From contig DASXXT010000292.1 in assembly GCA_036502965.1 (NCBI GenBank), positions 1 to 11,251 on the forward strand: a stretch of 11,251 nucleotides of DNA. Reading direction: 5' to 3'. Positions 1 through 6,533 of this stretch are shown piece by piece. The DNA comes from Roseiarcus sp036502965. GTDB taxonomy: Bacteria; Pseudomonadota; Alphaproteobacteria; Rhizobiales; Beijerinckiaceae. Each line of letters begins with the position of its first letter. Within the stretch, counting starts at the first letter, position 1. Under the pieces are notes generated by a model. The model ran no database searches and was not told the DNA's origin. It saw only the letters and a program-made list of their open reading frames with translations. A program made the position numbers and the translations under genes.

Positions 1-1
1 C

Positions 2-148
2 GGCGACGCCGCCAACGCCGTCCTCGCCGCCGCCGGCTACAACTTCCGCCGGCTCATCGCCTGGCTCGCCGCCCTTTGGCGCGCCCTCATCATGGCGATC
101 CTCGCCGTGGCGCAGAACGGCATCCTCGCACCGCTCCTAGACGCCTGA
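2..148 (+). CDS. IS5-family-like transposase, C-terminal fragment (cut by window edge)
   Basis: An open frame enters from the left edge and ends at a TGA at 146-148, leaving 48 codons. The segment begins GDAANAVLAAAGYNFRRL, which matches the conserved C-terminal tail of IS5-family DDE transposases, where a GD-x-INAVL-x-AAG-x-N stretch follows the last catalytic glutamate. The catalytic residues themselves would lie left of the window. The tail is hydrophobic and Ala/Leu-rich, as is common in this family. The frame converges on the acyl-CoA synthetase gene with only 35 bp between the two stop codons. No convincing terminal inverted repeat is visible in that gap, so it cannot be said whether the element is intact or a remnant. 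The family call comes from recall of the motif and rests on a short stretch. Confidence 0.68.
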   Translation, partial: GDAANAVLAAAGYNFRRLIAWLAALWRALIMAILAVAQNGILAPLLDA

Positions 149-183
149 GCCTCAGATCCCCGTCCCGCTATCTCAAACGCGGC

Positions 184-1875
184 CTACTTCACGGTCGACG
201 AATTGCGCGCGCCTTCTTCGCCGCGCAATTCGCGGCGCAGGATCTTGCCTACTGTCGTGTGCGGCAGCGTGTTGCGGAACTCGACGTGCCGCGGAACTTT
301 GTAGCCGGTCAGGTATTGCTTGGCGTACGCGATGAGATCGGCTTCAGTCAGCGCCGGGTCCTTACGTACGACCACGATCTTGACCGCCTCTCCGGTCCTG
401 GCGTCGGGAACGCCGACCGCGCCGGCCTCGAGCACGCCGGGATGGCCCATCGCCACGTCCTCGATTTCGTTCGGATAGACGTTGAAGCCGGAGACATTGA
501 TCATGTCCTTCTTGCGATCGATCACATACACATAGCCGCGCTCGTCCACCCGCGCGATGTCGCCAGTGCGCAAGAAACCGTCGGCGGTCATGACGTTGGC
601 GGTTTCCTCAGGTCGATTCCAGTAGCCCGCCATGACCTGCGGGCCTTTGATGCACAATTCGCCGGCTTCGCCGAGCTCGAGGTCGCGGCCGTCATCGTCG
701 CGAATGGCGATCTCGGTCGACGGCATCGGCAGGCCGATCGCGCCATTGAAATGATCGATATTCAGCGGATTGGCGATCGCGGCGGGCGAGGTCTCGGTCA
801 AACCATACGCTTCGATCAGCGGCTTGCCGGTGGTGGACTGCCAGCGCTCAGCGACCGCTCGCTGCACCGCCATGCCGCCGCCGATCGTGAGATGCAGCTG
901 GGAGAAATCGAGTTTGGCGAAGTCCTTGTTGTTCAGCAGGGCGTTAAACAGGGTGTTGACGCCAGGGATGGCGGTGAAGGGCGTCCGCCGCAACGTCTTG
1001 ACCAGGGCCGGAATATCGCGCGGATTTGCGATCATGAGATTTGAGGCGCCGATCATCAGCGGCACGAAGCCGTTCACCTGCAACGCAAACACGTGATAGA
1101 GCGGCAATGCGGCGACGAATATTTCGCCTTCGACATGGATCGCCGGAGCGATCCATGCGTGGATCTGGCGCAAATTCGCGACCATGTTGCGATGGGTCAG
1201 CATCGCCCCCTTCGGGACGCCGGTGGTCCCGCCGGTGTACTGAAGAAAGGCGACATCGTCCGGCGAGATCGGCGCGTCCATGAACGGGCTCCGCGATCCC
1301 GAGGCCAGCGCGCCATTGAAGCGCACGGCCTGCGGCAGGCGAAAAGCGGGGACGGCGCGGCGGACGCGGCGCAGGACGAAATTGACAAGCGTCCCTTTGG
1401 CGCCGCCCAGTTGGTCGCCCACTGCAGTAACGATGACAACCTTGACCGCCGTGCCTCGAATCGCCTTTTCAAGCGTGCCGGCGAAGTTCTCCAAAACGAC
1501 GATCGCCTCAGCGCCCGAATCCGCAAGTTGTTGGCCAAGCTCGCGCGGCGAATAGAGCGGGTTGCAATTGACGACCACGTAGCCCGCCCTGAGGGCGCCG
1601 AAGGCGGCGATTGGATATTGCAGCAGGTTCGGCATCATCAACGCGACGCGGGCGCCGCGCGGCAGGCGCGCGATGTTCTGCAAATAGCTCGCGAAAGCGC
1701 GCGACTTCAGGTCCAGCTCGCCATAGGAAATCGCCTTGCCCATACTGACCAAGGCGGTCCGGCGGCGAAACTTCTCGACGCTCGTCTTGATGAAATCGCC
1801 GAGCGAGCCAACCGCGCTCGCGTCAATCTCGGCCGGCACGCCCTCGGGATAGGACTTGAGCCATATCCGTTCCAT
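184..1875 (-). CDS. fadD: Long-chain-fatty-acid--CoA ligase (AMP-forming acyl-CoA synthetase)
   Basis: This 563-residue enzyme would activate fatty acids to acyl-CoA via an acyl-adenylate, feeding beta-oxidation or lipid synthesis at the cytoplasmic side of the membrane. All hallmarks of the ANL superfamily are present in order: the phosphate-binding loop YTGGTTGVPKG (213-223), the adenine/Mg motif AYGLTETS (356-363), GYWNRPEET (417-425), the ribose-binding Asp in RTGD (D439), the hinge and FACS-type signature DRKKDMINVSGF (453-464), and the adenylation lysine K543 in TVGKILRR. Length and motif set are those of FadD. The ATG at 1875 is preceded on the minus strand by a GGGG stretch about 7 nt upstream. 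EpsI lies 173 bp upstream on the same strand. Chain-length specificity cannot be read from sequence, and a medium-chain or aromatic acid ligase remains possible. Confidence 0.93.
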   Translation of the reverse strand: MERIWLKSYPEGVPAEIDASAVGSLGDFIKTSVEKFRRRTALVSMGKAISYGELDLKSRAFASYLQNIARLPRGARVALMMPNLLQYPIAAFGALRAGYVVVNCNPLYSPRELGQQLADSGAEAIVVLENFAGTLEKAIRGTAVKVVIVTAVGDQLGGAKGTLVNFVLRRVRRAVPAFRLPQAVRFNGALASGSRSPFMDAPISPDDVAFLQYTGGTTGVPKGAMLTHRNMVANLRQIHAWIAPAIHVEGEIFVAALPLYHVFALQVNGFVPLMIGASNLMIANPRDIPALVKTLRRTPFTAIPGVNTLFNALLNNKDFAKLDFSQLHLTIGGGMAVQRAVAERWQSTTGKPLIEAYGLTETSPAAIANPLNIDHFNGAIGLPMPSTEIAIRDDDGRDLELGEAGELCIKGPQVMAGYWNRPEETANVMTADGFLRTGDIARVDERGYVYVIDRKKDMINVSGFNVYPNEIEDVAMGHPGVLEAGAVGVPDARTGEAVKIVVVRKDPALTEADLIAYAKQYLTGYKVPRHVEFRNTLPHTTVGKILRRELRGEEGARNSSTVK

Positions 1876-1921
1876 AAAAATCCCCGTTGCAACCGCGGCT
1901 GCGCTATCTGGCGCTTCACGC

Positions 1922-1950
1922 GAATACCGTACGGGACATGCGGTTGTCGA
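1922..1950 (-). promoter_or_regulatory. Possible sigma70-type promoter for the acyl-CoA synthetase gene
   Basis: On the minus strand, TCGACA (1945-1950) and GTATTC (1922-1927) are separated by exactly 17 bp, about 45 bp before the start codon. The -35 differs from TTGACA at one base but the -10 is poor. The 8-bp palindrome CCGTACGG (1927-1934) overlaps the -10 edge and spacer. This is a visual match only, with no scoring. Confidence 0.25.
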
Positions 1951-2048
1951 CGAGGCTACGCCGGTCTAGCCCTGTGAAGGGATCGTGCCTCTCGGCGAAG
2001 GCCCACCAACCCGTCAAGGCACAGGCCTAGGATACCCGCCGGCCGAAA

Positions 2049-2744
2049 CTAGAGCAGGGCTTTCTGCGGGTCGCCGACCATGAATTCCCGGGTCTCGGGA
2101 TCCACCGAATTCAACAGATCGTGAATGAATTTGTCCTGAATCTTGAAACTCAGTTCTGCCGGGACACCCATTGTCGACACCCGGAACAGCGCTCCGTCGG
2201 GAACCCATCCCCTGAGGCCGTATCCGAGCTTCAGGACCTGGCGCGCCCAGTTGCTGCTCGAATTGTCGTAGCCGATCCGCATCCAGTAGCTGATGGGCTC
2301 AATCCGGTCCTCGCGCTGGGCGACGAGCCTCGTCATCTTGAGCGGCCGCGCCGAGGGGGAATAGTCGAGCTTCAACGCGCTCGTCCGCGATACGCGGAAG
2401 CCCTGCGCCGTATAGCACACCTCCGGATGATGAAGCTGCAAACGGTCGCTCTGGCTCTCGCCATAAGCGACCATCAGCATCACCACGTGCCCGTCGGGGT
2501 CGACAAAGCCGCGCGACGCCTCCTGATTGTAGACTGTGGCTTCGAGCGAATCTGGCGGCGGCGGCGTGACAACGTTGAGTCCTTCGACCGGCTTCCAATC
2601 CCCGAACTTGGTCGGCAGACGCTGGTTGATATTGAACACGTCATGCGTGCGCGCCATCAGGTTGTGCGGCGTCATCAAAACCGCCAGCAACAGCGCTCCC
2701 AGCATCGCCACGCAGGCCAGAAGGATATGGGTCGAACGCGCCAT
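2049..2744 (-). CDS. EpsI-family exosortase-associated protein (DUF3485)
   Basis: This 231-residue protein has a single N-terminal hydrophobic segment (about 7-26), suggesting a membrane-anchored or exported protein. It is followed by a periplasmic domain with the EpsI hallmarks: W50 in FGDW, the signature HHPEVCY (105-111), YW (153-154) and a C-terminal DGALFRVS motif (183-190). EpsI domains accompany exosortases (EpsH/XrtA type), either fused to the exosortase C-terminus or as the next gene, in exopolysaccharide/PEP-CTERM export loci. Their biochemical role is unsettled. Here the protein stands alone: the gene upstream on this strand is divergent and encodes a dehydrogenase, and the downstream gene is fadD. 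The ATG at 2744 has only GGAG immediately before it and a better GGAGG about 18 nt upstream, so the start is likely but not certain. Confidence 0.82.
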   Translation of the reverse strand: MARSTHILLACVAMLGALLLAVLMTPHNLMARTHDVFNINQRLPTKFGDWKPVEGLNVVTPPPPDSLEATVYNQEASRGFVDPDGHVVMLMVAYGESQSDRLQLHHPEVCYTAQGFRVSRTSALKLDYSPSARPLKMTRLVAQREDRIEPISYWMRIGYDNSSSNWARQVLKLGYGLRGWVPDGALFRVSTMGVPAELSFKIQDKFIHDLLNSVDPETREFMVGDPQKALL

Positions 2745-2785
2745 GCCATGCTCCGGGACGCCGCGGACCTCCGCGCGCGGTTGTC

Positions 2786-2814
2786 AACATAGTCGCTCGG
2801 CCTGCCCCGCGCAA
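2786..2814 (-). promoter_or_regulatory. Candidate sigma70-type promoter for the EpsI-family gene
   Basis: On the minus strand TTGCGC (2809-2814) is followed after 17 bp by TATGTT (2786-2791), ending about 41 bp before the start codon. This predicts a leader of roughly 35 nt that contains GGAGG. The palindromic GTTGTCAAC (2780-2788, plus strand) overlaps the -10 and could be an operator. The call is made by eye. Confidence 0.35.
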
Positions 2815-2864
2815 CGCCGCGGGGCCAAAGGCGCCGGCCGATAGCCGACGCAAACGCGCGCGTC

Positions 2865-2878
2865 CCGTTAATTTACGG
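2865..2878. promoter_or_regulatory. Near-perfect 14-bp palindrome in the epsI/dehydrogenase divergent region
   Basis: CCGTTAATTTACGG reads the same on both strands at 12 of 14 positions and is one of the few A/T-rich spots in a very GC-rich 295-bp divergent intergenic region. The size and symmetry suit a dimeric repressor or activator site. No regulator gene is next to it in the window, so the role is inferred. Confidence 0.3.
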
Positions 2879-2907
2879 TAATGGGCGCTAGCGATCGGCC
2901 CAGCTGA

Positions 2908-2915
2908 CCGTACGG
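2908..2915. promoter_or_regulatory. 8-bp palindrome CCGTACGG, second copy
   Basis: This perfect palindrome lies in the divergent intergenic region. The same 8-mer, extended to ACCGTACGG, also occurs at 1926-1934 in front of the acyl-CoA synthetase gene. I found no other copy in the window by eye. It may be a shared protein-binding half-site pair, but this is only inferred from position and repetition. Confidence 0.25.
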
Positions 2916-3039
2916 AAGCCGGCCCCGGCGAGGAGGGGCTTGCCGGGCGGGCGGATTTGGGATCGAAAAGAGGCCATCGCAACCGGGGCCGCGCCGGCCC
3001 TGAGGCGGACATGCAAATCACAGCGGATGAGGCCCACCG

Positions 3040-4542
3040 ATGACCAGCGAGGACGTTCTCGAACGCTTAGGTCTCACCCCTGCCGAGCTTTTGGGCGGCT
3101 CGCTGTCCGTCCGCTCGCCGATCGACGGCGCCGAGATTGCCCGCATCCGGGAGATGCCGGCCGCCGACGTGCCCGGCATCATCGAGCGCGCGCAGGGCGC
3201 CTTCCTCGCCTGGCGCGAGGTTCCCCCGCCGCGGCGGGGCGAGCTGGTGCGCCTGTTGGCTGAGGAATTGCGCGCCTCGAAAGAGGCCTTGGGCGCGTTG
3301 GTGACGTTGGAGGTCGGCAAGATCGTCTCCGAGGGCCTCGGCGAAGTGCAGGAGATGATCGACATCTGCGATTTCGCCGTCGGCCTGTCGCGGCAATTGT
3401 ACGGGCTCGCCATCGCCTCCGAGCGCCCGGGACATCGCATGACGGAGACCTGGCATCCTTTGGGCACGTGCGCGATCATATCGGCCTTCAATTTCCCGGT
3501 CGCGGTCTGGTCCTGGAATGCGGCGCTCGCGCTCGTCTGTGGCGATCCCGTGATCTGGAAGCCGTCGGAGAAGACGCCGCTCTCGGCGCTTGCGACGATG
3601 AAAATCCTGGGTCGCGCCATGGAGCGCTTCGGCCCGGACGCGCCCGAAGGCTTGGCTCAGATCGTCATCGGCGGCCCAGCGATCGGCGAGGCGCTCGCCT
3701 CCTCGAAGCGCGTGCCGATCGTCTCCGCCACCGGCTCGACCCGCATGGGCTCGATCGTCGGGCCCAAGGTCGCCGCGCGGTTCGGCCGCCCGATCCTCGA
3801 GCTCGGCGGCAACAACGCAATGATCGTCGCGCCTTCAGCCGATCTGGACATGGCGACCCGGGCGATCGTCTTCTCGGCCGTCGGCACGGCTGGGCAGCGC
3901 TGCACTTCGCTGCGCCGGGTCATTGTCCATCGATCGATCCGCGCCGATCTCACCCATAGACTGGTCAAGACCTATTCGAGCCTGCCGATTGGCGATCCGC
4001 GCGCGGACGGGACGCTGGTGGGCCCGCTGATCGATCACGCCGCGCGCGACAAGATGCAGGCGGCGCTCAAGCGCGCCAGCGCGGAGGGTGGCAAGGTCTA
4101 CGGCGGGGGATCGGTCGCCAAAGGCGTTCCGAACGGGGGCGCCTATGTCGAGCCGGCGATTGTCGAGATGCCCGACCAGTCGGGTATCGTGCGCGAGGAG
4201 ACCTTCGCGCCCATCCTCTATACGCTTGGCTACGATGGCCTGGACGAGGCGATCGAGATCCACAACGACGTGCCGCAGGGCTTGTCGTCGTCCATCTTCA
4301 CCCTGAACCTGCGCGAGGCGGAGGCGTTCTTGTCGGCGTCCGGGTCCGACTGCGGCATCGCCAACGTCAATATCGGCCCCTCGGGCGCGGAGATCGGCGG
4401 CGCTTTTGGCGGCGAGAAGGAGACCGGCGGCGGGCGCGAAAGCGGGTCCGACGCCTGGAAGGCCTATATGCGTCGGCAGACGAGCACGGTGAACTATTCG
4501 GCCAAGCTGCCGCTCGCGCAGGGGGTACGGTTCGATTTCTAG
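3040..4542 (+). CDS. amaB: ALDH7-type aldehyde dehydrogenase (probable L-piperidine-6-carboxylate / alpha-aminoadipate semialdehyde dehydrogenase)
   Basis: This 500-residue NAD(P)-dependent dehydrogenase oxidises an aldehyde to the acid. It shows the oxyanion Asn in FNFPVAVW (N151), the cofactor lysine in WKPSEKTP (K174), the Rossmann turn TGST (231-234), the general base in ELGGNNA (E254), the nucleophile in GQRCTS (C288) and EETFAPI (386-392). The family is set by the ALDH7-specific GEVQEMIDICDFAVGLSR (101-118), the Gly-rich EIGGAFGGEKETGGGRESGSD (starting at 451) and the STVNYS segment near the C-terminus, shared with human ALDH7A1 and bacterial AmaB. Those act in lysine catabolism on alpha-aminoadipate semialdehyde. 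No other lysine-degradation gene is present here, and neighbours suggest a different semialdehyde may be used. The start is supported by GGATGAGG 7 nt upstream of the ATG. The symbol reflects family, not proven substrate. Confidence 0.88.
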   Translation: MTSEDVLERLGLTPAELLGGSLSVRSPIDGAEIARIREMPAADVPGIIERAQGAFLAWREVPPPRRGELVRLLAEELRASKEALGALVTLEVGKIVSEGLGEVQEMIDICDFAVGLSRQLYGLAIASERPGHRMTETWHPLGTCAIISAFNFPVAVWSWNAALALVCGDPVIWKPSEKTPLSALATMKILGRAMERFGPDAPEGLAQIVIGGPAIGEALASSKRVPIVSATGSTRMGSIVGPKVAARFGRPILELGGNNAMIVAPSADLDMATRAIVFSAVGTAGQRCTSLRRVIVHRSIRADLTHRLVKTYSSLPIGDPRADGTLVGPLIDHAARDKMQAALKRASAEGGKVYGGGSVAKGVPNGGAYVEPAIVEMPDQSGIVREETFAPILYTLGYDGLDEAIEIHNDVPQGLSSSIFTLNLREAEAFLSASGSDCGIANVNIGPSGAEIGGAFGGEKETGGGRESGSDAWKAYMRRQTSTVNYSAKLPLAQGVRFDF

Positions 4543-4572
4543 AATGTGCGGCATTGAGATCGACGCGCGACT

Positions 4573-4613
4573 GGGCCCTCCTCCCCCCTTGTCGGGGAGG
4601 TTGGGAGGGGGTC
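4573..4613. repeat. C/G-rich REP-like intergenic palindrome
   Basis: A 7-bp stem CCTCCCC (4580-4586) pairs with GGGGAGG (4594-4600) around the loop CCTTGTC, followed by a G-rich TTGGGAGGGGGTCCC. There is no T-run after the stem, so it is not a standard Rho-independent terminator. Pyrimidine/purine hairpins with a CTTGT loop recur between genes in many alphaproteobacterial genomes, and this looks like one. A short relative of the loop side (a C-run followed by TTGT) occurs at about 9697-9709. Confidence 0.45.
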
Positions 4614-4690
4614 CCGCTGTCACCTTCCACTCTCCACCCGACCAGATCAATTTTCGTCGGAGCGCTTGGTGCTCAGTGGTCGGCGCGACC

Positions 4691-4726
4691 CCCCGCCCGG
4701 ACCCGCCCACCACAAGGGAGGCGGGG
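4691..4726 (+). promoter_or_regulatory. Leader hairpin overlapping the purine-rich stretch before the flavoprotein gene
   Basis: CCCCGCC (4691-4697) can pair with GGCGGGG (4720-4726) across a 22-nt loop that contains the AAGGGAG purine run (4714-4720). A separate short palindrome, GGTCG-GCG-CGACC, sits at 4678-4690. The hairpin ends 11 bp before the chosen ATG and could mask ribosome loading. It may equally be a by-product of high GC. Confidence 0.22.
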
Positions 4727-4737
4727 CGCCAGTCGCC

Positions 4738-6393
4738 ATGGCCGATTCCGCGCCAGCGCGGAATGCTCTAGAACCGATGCCCGACGTCATCGTGATCGGC
4801 GGCGGCCACAACGGCCTCACCGCCGCGGCCTATCTCGCAATGACCGGCCTCAAAGTCACCGTGCTCGAGCGCCGGGCGCAAGTTGGCGGCGCGGCGGTGA
4901 CCGAGGAGTTCCACCCCGGCTTTCGCAATTCCATTGCGGCCTACACGGTCTCGCTTCTGAACCCGAAGATCATCCGCGACCTCGAGCTTCATCGCCATGG
5001 GCTCCGCATCGTCGAGCGACCTCTATCCAATTTCCTGCCGCTGCCGGACGGACGCTATCTGAAAGTCGCGCCCGGGCGCACCAAAGCCGGAGTCGCAAAA
5101 TTCTCCGCCCGCGACGCTGAGCGACTTGGCGCTTACGAGGCGCGACTGGATCGGCTGACCGACGTGCTACGCGCGCTCGCGCTTGAGACCCCGCCCAACC
5201 TGGCGACGGGACAGAGACTCACCGTCAATCTCGCTGCCCTCCTCGAAACAGCCAAAGTCGGAAACCGCCTGCGCTCGCTCGGGCTCGAAGGGCAGCGCGA
5301 CCTTCTCGAGATCTTCACCCGCTCGGCCGGCGACCTCCTCGACCAATGGTTCGAGAGCGACCCAATCAAGGCGATCCTCGGCTTCGACGCCATCGTCGGA
5401 ACCTATGCCAGCCCCTATACAGCCGGCACTGGCTATGTGCTGTTGCATCATTGCTGGGGCGAGGTGAATGGCAAAAGGGGAGTCTGGGGCCATGCGATCG
5501 GCGGCATGGGCGCGATCGCGCAGGCGATCGCGCGCGCCTGCGCCGTGCGCGACGTCGACATTCGCACGAATTGCGCAGTGAAGGAGATCCTGGTCGAAAA
5601 GGGCCGCGCGGCCGGCGTCGTCACCGACAAAGGTGAGAAGCTCGCGGCGCGCGCGGTCGTCTCCAATCTGCACCCGAAGCTCACCTTCGAACGGCTTCTC
5701 GATCCGGCCGCCCTGCCGGACGACTTCCGCGCCCGCATCGCTGCTTATCGCAGCGGCTCGGGCTCCTTTCGGATGAACTTGGCGCTCAGCGAACTGCCGA
5801 GCTTCGCTGCTCTCCCCGGCCGCGACGCGGCTGAGCATCATGGGAGCGGCATCGTGATCGCGCCGAGCCTCGCCTATATGGAGCGCGCCTTCATGGACGC
5901 GCGGCTGTCAGGCTGGTCGGCTCAGCCGATCATCGAAATGCTGATCCCCTCGACGCTCGACGACACGCTCAGCCCTACCGGCCGGCACGTCGCGTCGATC
6001 TTCTGCCAGCATGTGGCGCCTAAACTGCCGGACGGGCGCTCGTGGGACGAAGCGCGCGAGACGGTCGCCGACCTCATGATCGACACGGTCGAGTCTTACG
6101 CGCCCGGCTTCAGGGCGTCGGTCATCACGCGTCAGATCCTCTCGCCCGTCGACCTCGAGCGCGAGTTCGGCCTTGTCGACGGCGACATTTTCCACGGGCG
6201 CCTCAGCCTCGACCAACTTTATTCCGCAAGGCCCGTGCTCGGGCACGCCGACTATCGCTCGCCCATTCCGGGCCTCTATATGTGCGGCGCCTCGACCCAT
6301 CCCGGCGGGGGCGTCACCGGCGCCCCAGGTCACAATGCGGCGCGCGAGATGATCCGCGACTTCCGCGCCCGCCGATGGGTCGGCCGCGCGTAG
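4738..6393 (+). CDS. PYROXD2/CrtI-like FAD-dependent oxidoreductase (phytoene dehydrogenase-related, COG1233)
   Basis: With the start at 4738 the protein is 551 residues. The N-terminus carries a dinucleotide-binding fold, DVIVIGGGHNGLTAAAY (16-32), with the ribose-binding acid in VLERR (E44). The C-terminus has the FAD-closing segment PGLYMCGASTHPGGGVTGAP (about 511-530), then GHNAAREM. These features, plus the GGAAVTEE stretch (50-57), match the PYROXD2 branch of CrtI-like flavoproteins. Members are often named phytoene dehydrogenase, but no carotenoid gene is nearby and the physiological substrate of this branch is not established. The frame is open further upstream to 4666. The ATG at 4738 was chosen because it gives a normal-length N-terminus, while the ATG at 4777 would start directly before the FAD fold. 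No strong ribosome binding site decides between them. Confidence 0.85.
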   Translation: MADSAPARNALEPMPDVIVIGGGHNGLTAAAYLAMTGLKVTVLERRAQVGGAAVTEEFHPGFRNSIAAYTVSLLNPKIIRDLELHRHGLRIVERPLSNFLPLPDGRYLKVAPGRTKAGVAKFSARDAERLGAYEARLDRLTDVLRALALETPPNLATGQRLTVNLAALLETAKVGNRLRSLGLEGQRDLLEIFTRSAGDLLDQWFESDPIKAILGFDAIVGTYASPYTAGTGYVLLHHCWGEVNGKRGVWGHAIGGMGAIAQAIARACAVRDVDIRTNCAVKEILVEKGRAAGVVTDKGEKLAARAVVSNLHPKLTFERLLDPAALPDDFRARIAAYRSGSGSFRMNLALSELPSFAALPGRDAAEHHGSGIVIAPSLAYMERAFMDARLSGWSAQPIIEMLIPSTLDDTLSPTGRHVASIFCQHVAPKLPDGRSWDEARETVADLMIDTVESYAPGFRASVITRQILSPVDLEREFGLVDGDIFHGRLSLDQLYSARPVLGHADYRSPIPGLYMCGASTHPGGGVTGAPGHNAAREMIRDFRARRWVGRA

Positions 6394-6469
6394 GGTGGGG
6401 CTCGCGCGTGGAACGGGCGGCGCGACGTCGAACAGGATGCGCGCCTCCGTCCGGCAGTCTATGAAATAC

Positions 6470-6513
6470 AGGCCGCGAAGCGGCCTCGAAGGACGGTCGG
6501 GACCGCCCGCTTC
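6470..6513 (+). promoter_or_regulatory. Two mutually exclusive hairpins in the aldolase leader
   Basis: Stem A is a perfect 7-bp hairpin, AGGCCGC (6470-6476), loop GAA, GCGGCCT (6480-6486). Stem B pairs GAAGCGG (6477-6483) with CCGCTTC (6507-6513) and encloses a small hairpin CGGTC-GG-GACCG (6494-6505). The two share bases 6480-6483, so they cannot both form. Stem B ends 9 nt before the AGG at 6523-6525 that is the likely ribosome binding site. The arrangement resembles a switching leader, but it could be a mobile intergenic palindrome. Confidence 0.32.
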
Positions 6514-6533
6514 TAAATTCTTAGGCTTTACCA

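Noticed and set aside
76..1977. Long plus-strand frames of 322 and 294 codons opposite fadD
   Set aside because: They lie entirely or almost entirely antisense to a clearly conserved acyl-CoA synthetase, have Arg/Asp/His-rich compositions typical of GC-biased shadow frames, and show no recognisable domain.
1985..2022. Inverted repeat GTGCCT/AGGCAC between epsI and fadD as a terminator
   Set aside because: The stem is only 6 bp with a 26-nt loop and there is no T-run on the minus strand, so it is not convincing as a terminator.
3835..4713. 292-codon minus-strand frame opposite the dehydrogenase gene
   Set aside because: It is antisense to the ALDH7 active-site region. Its composition reflects codon bias and no motif is seen.
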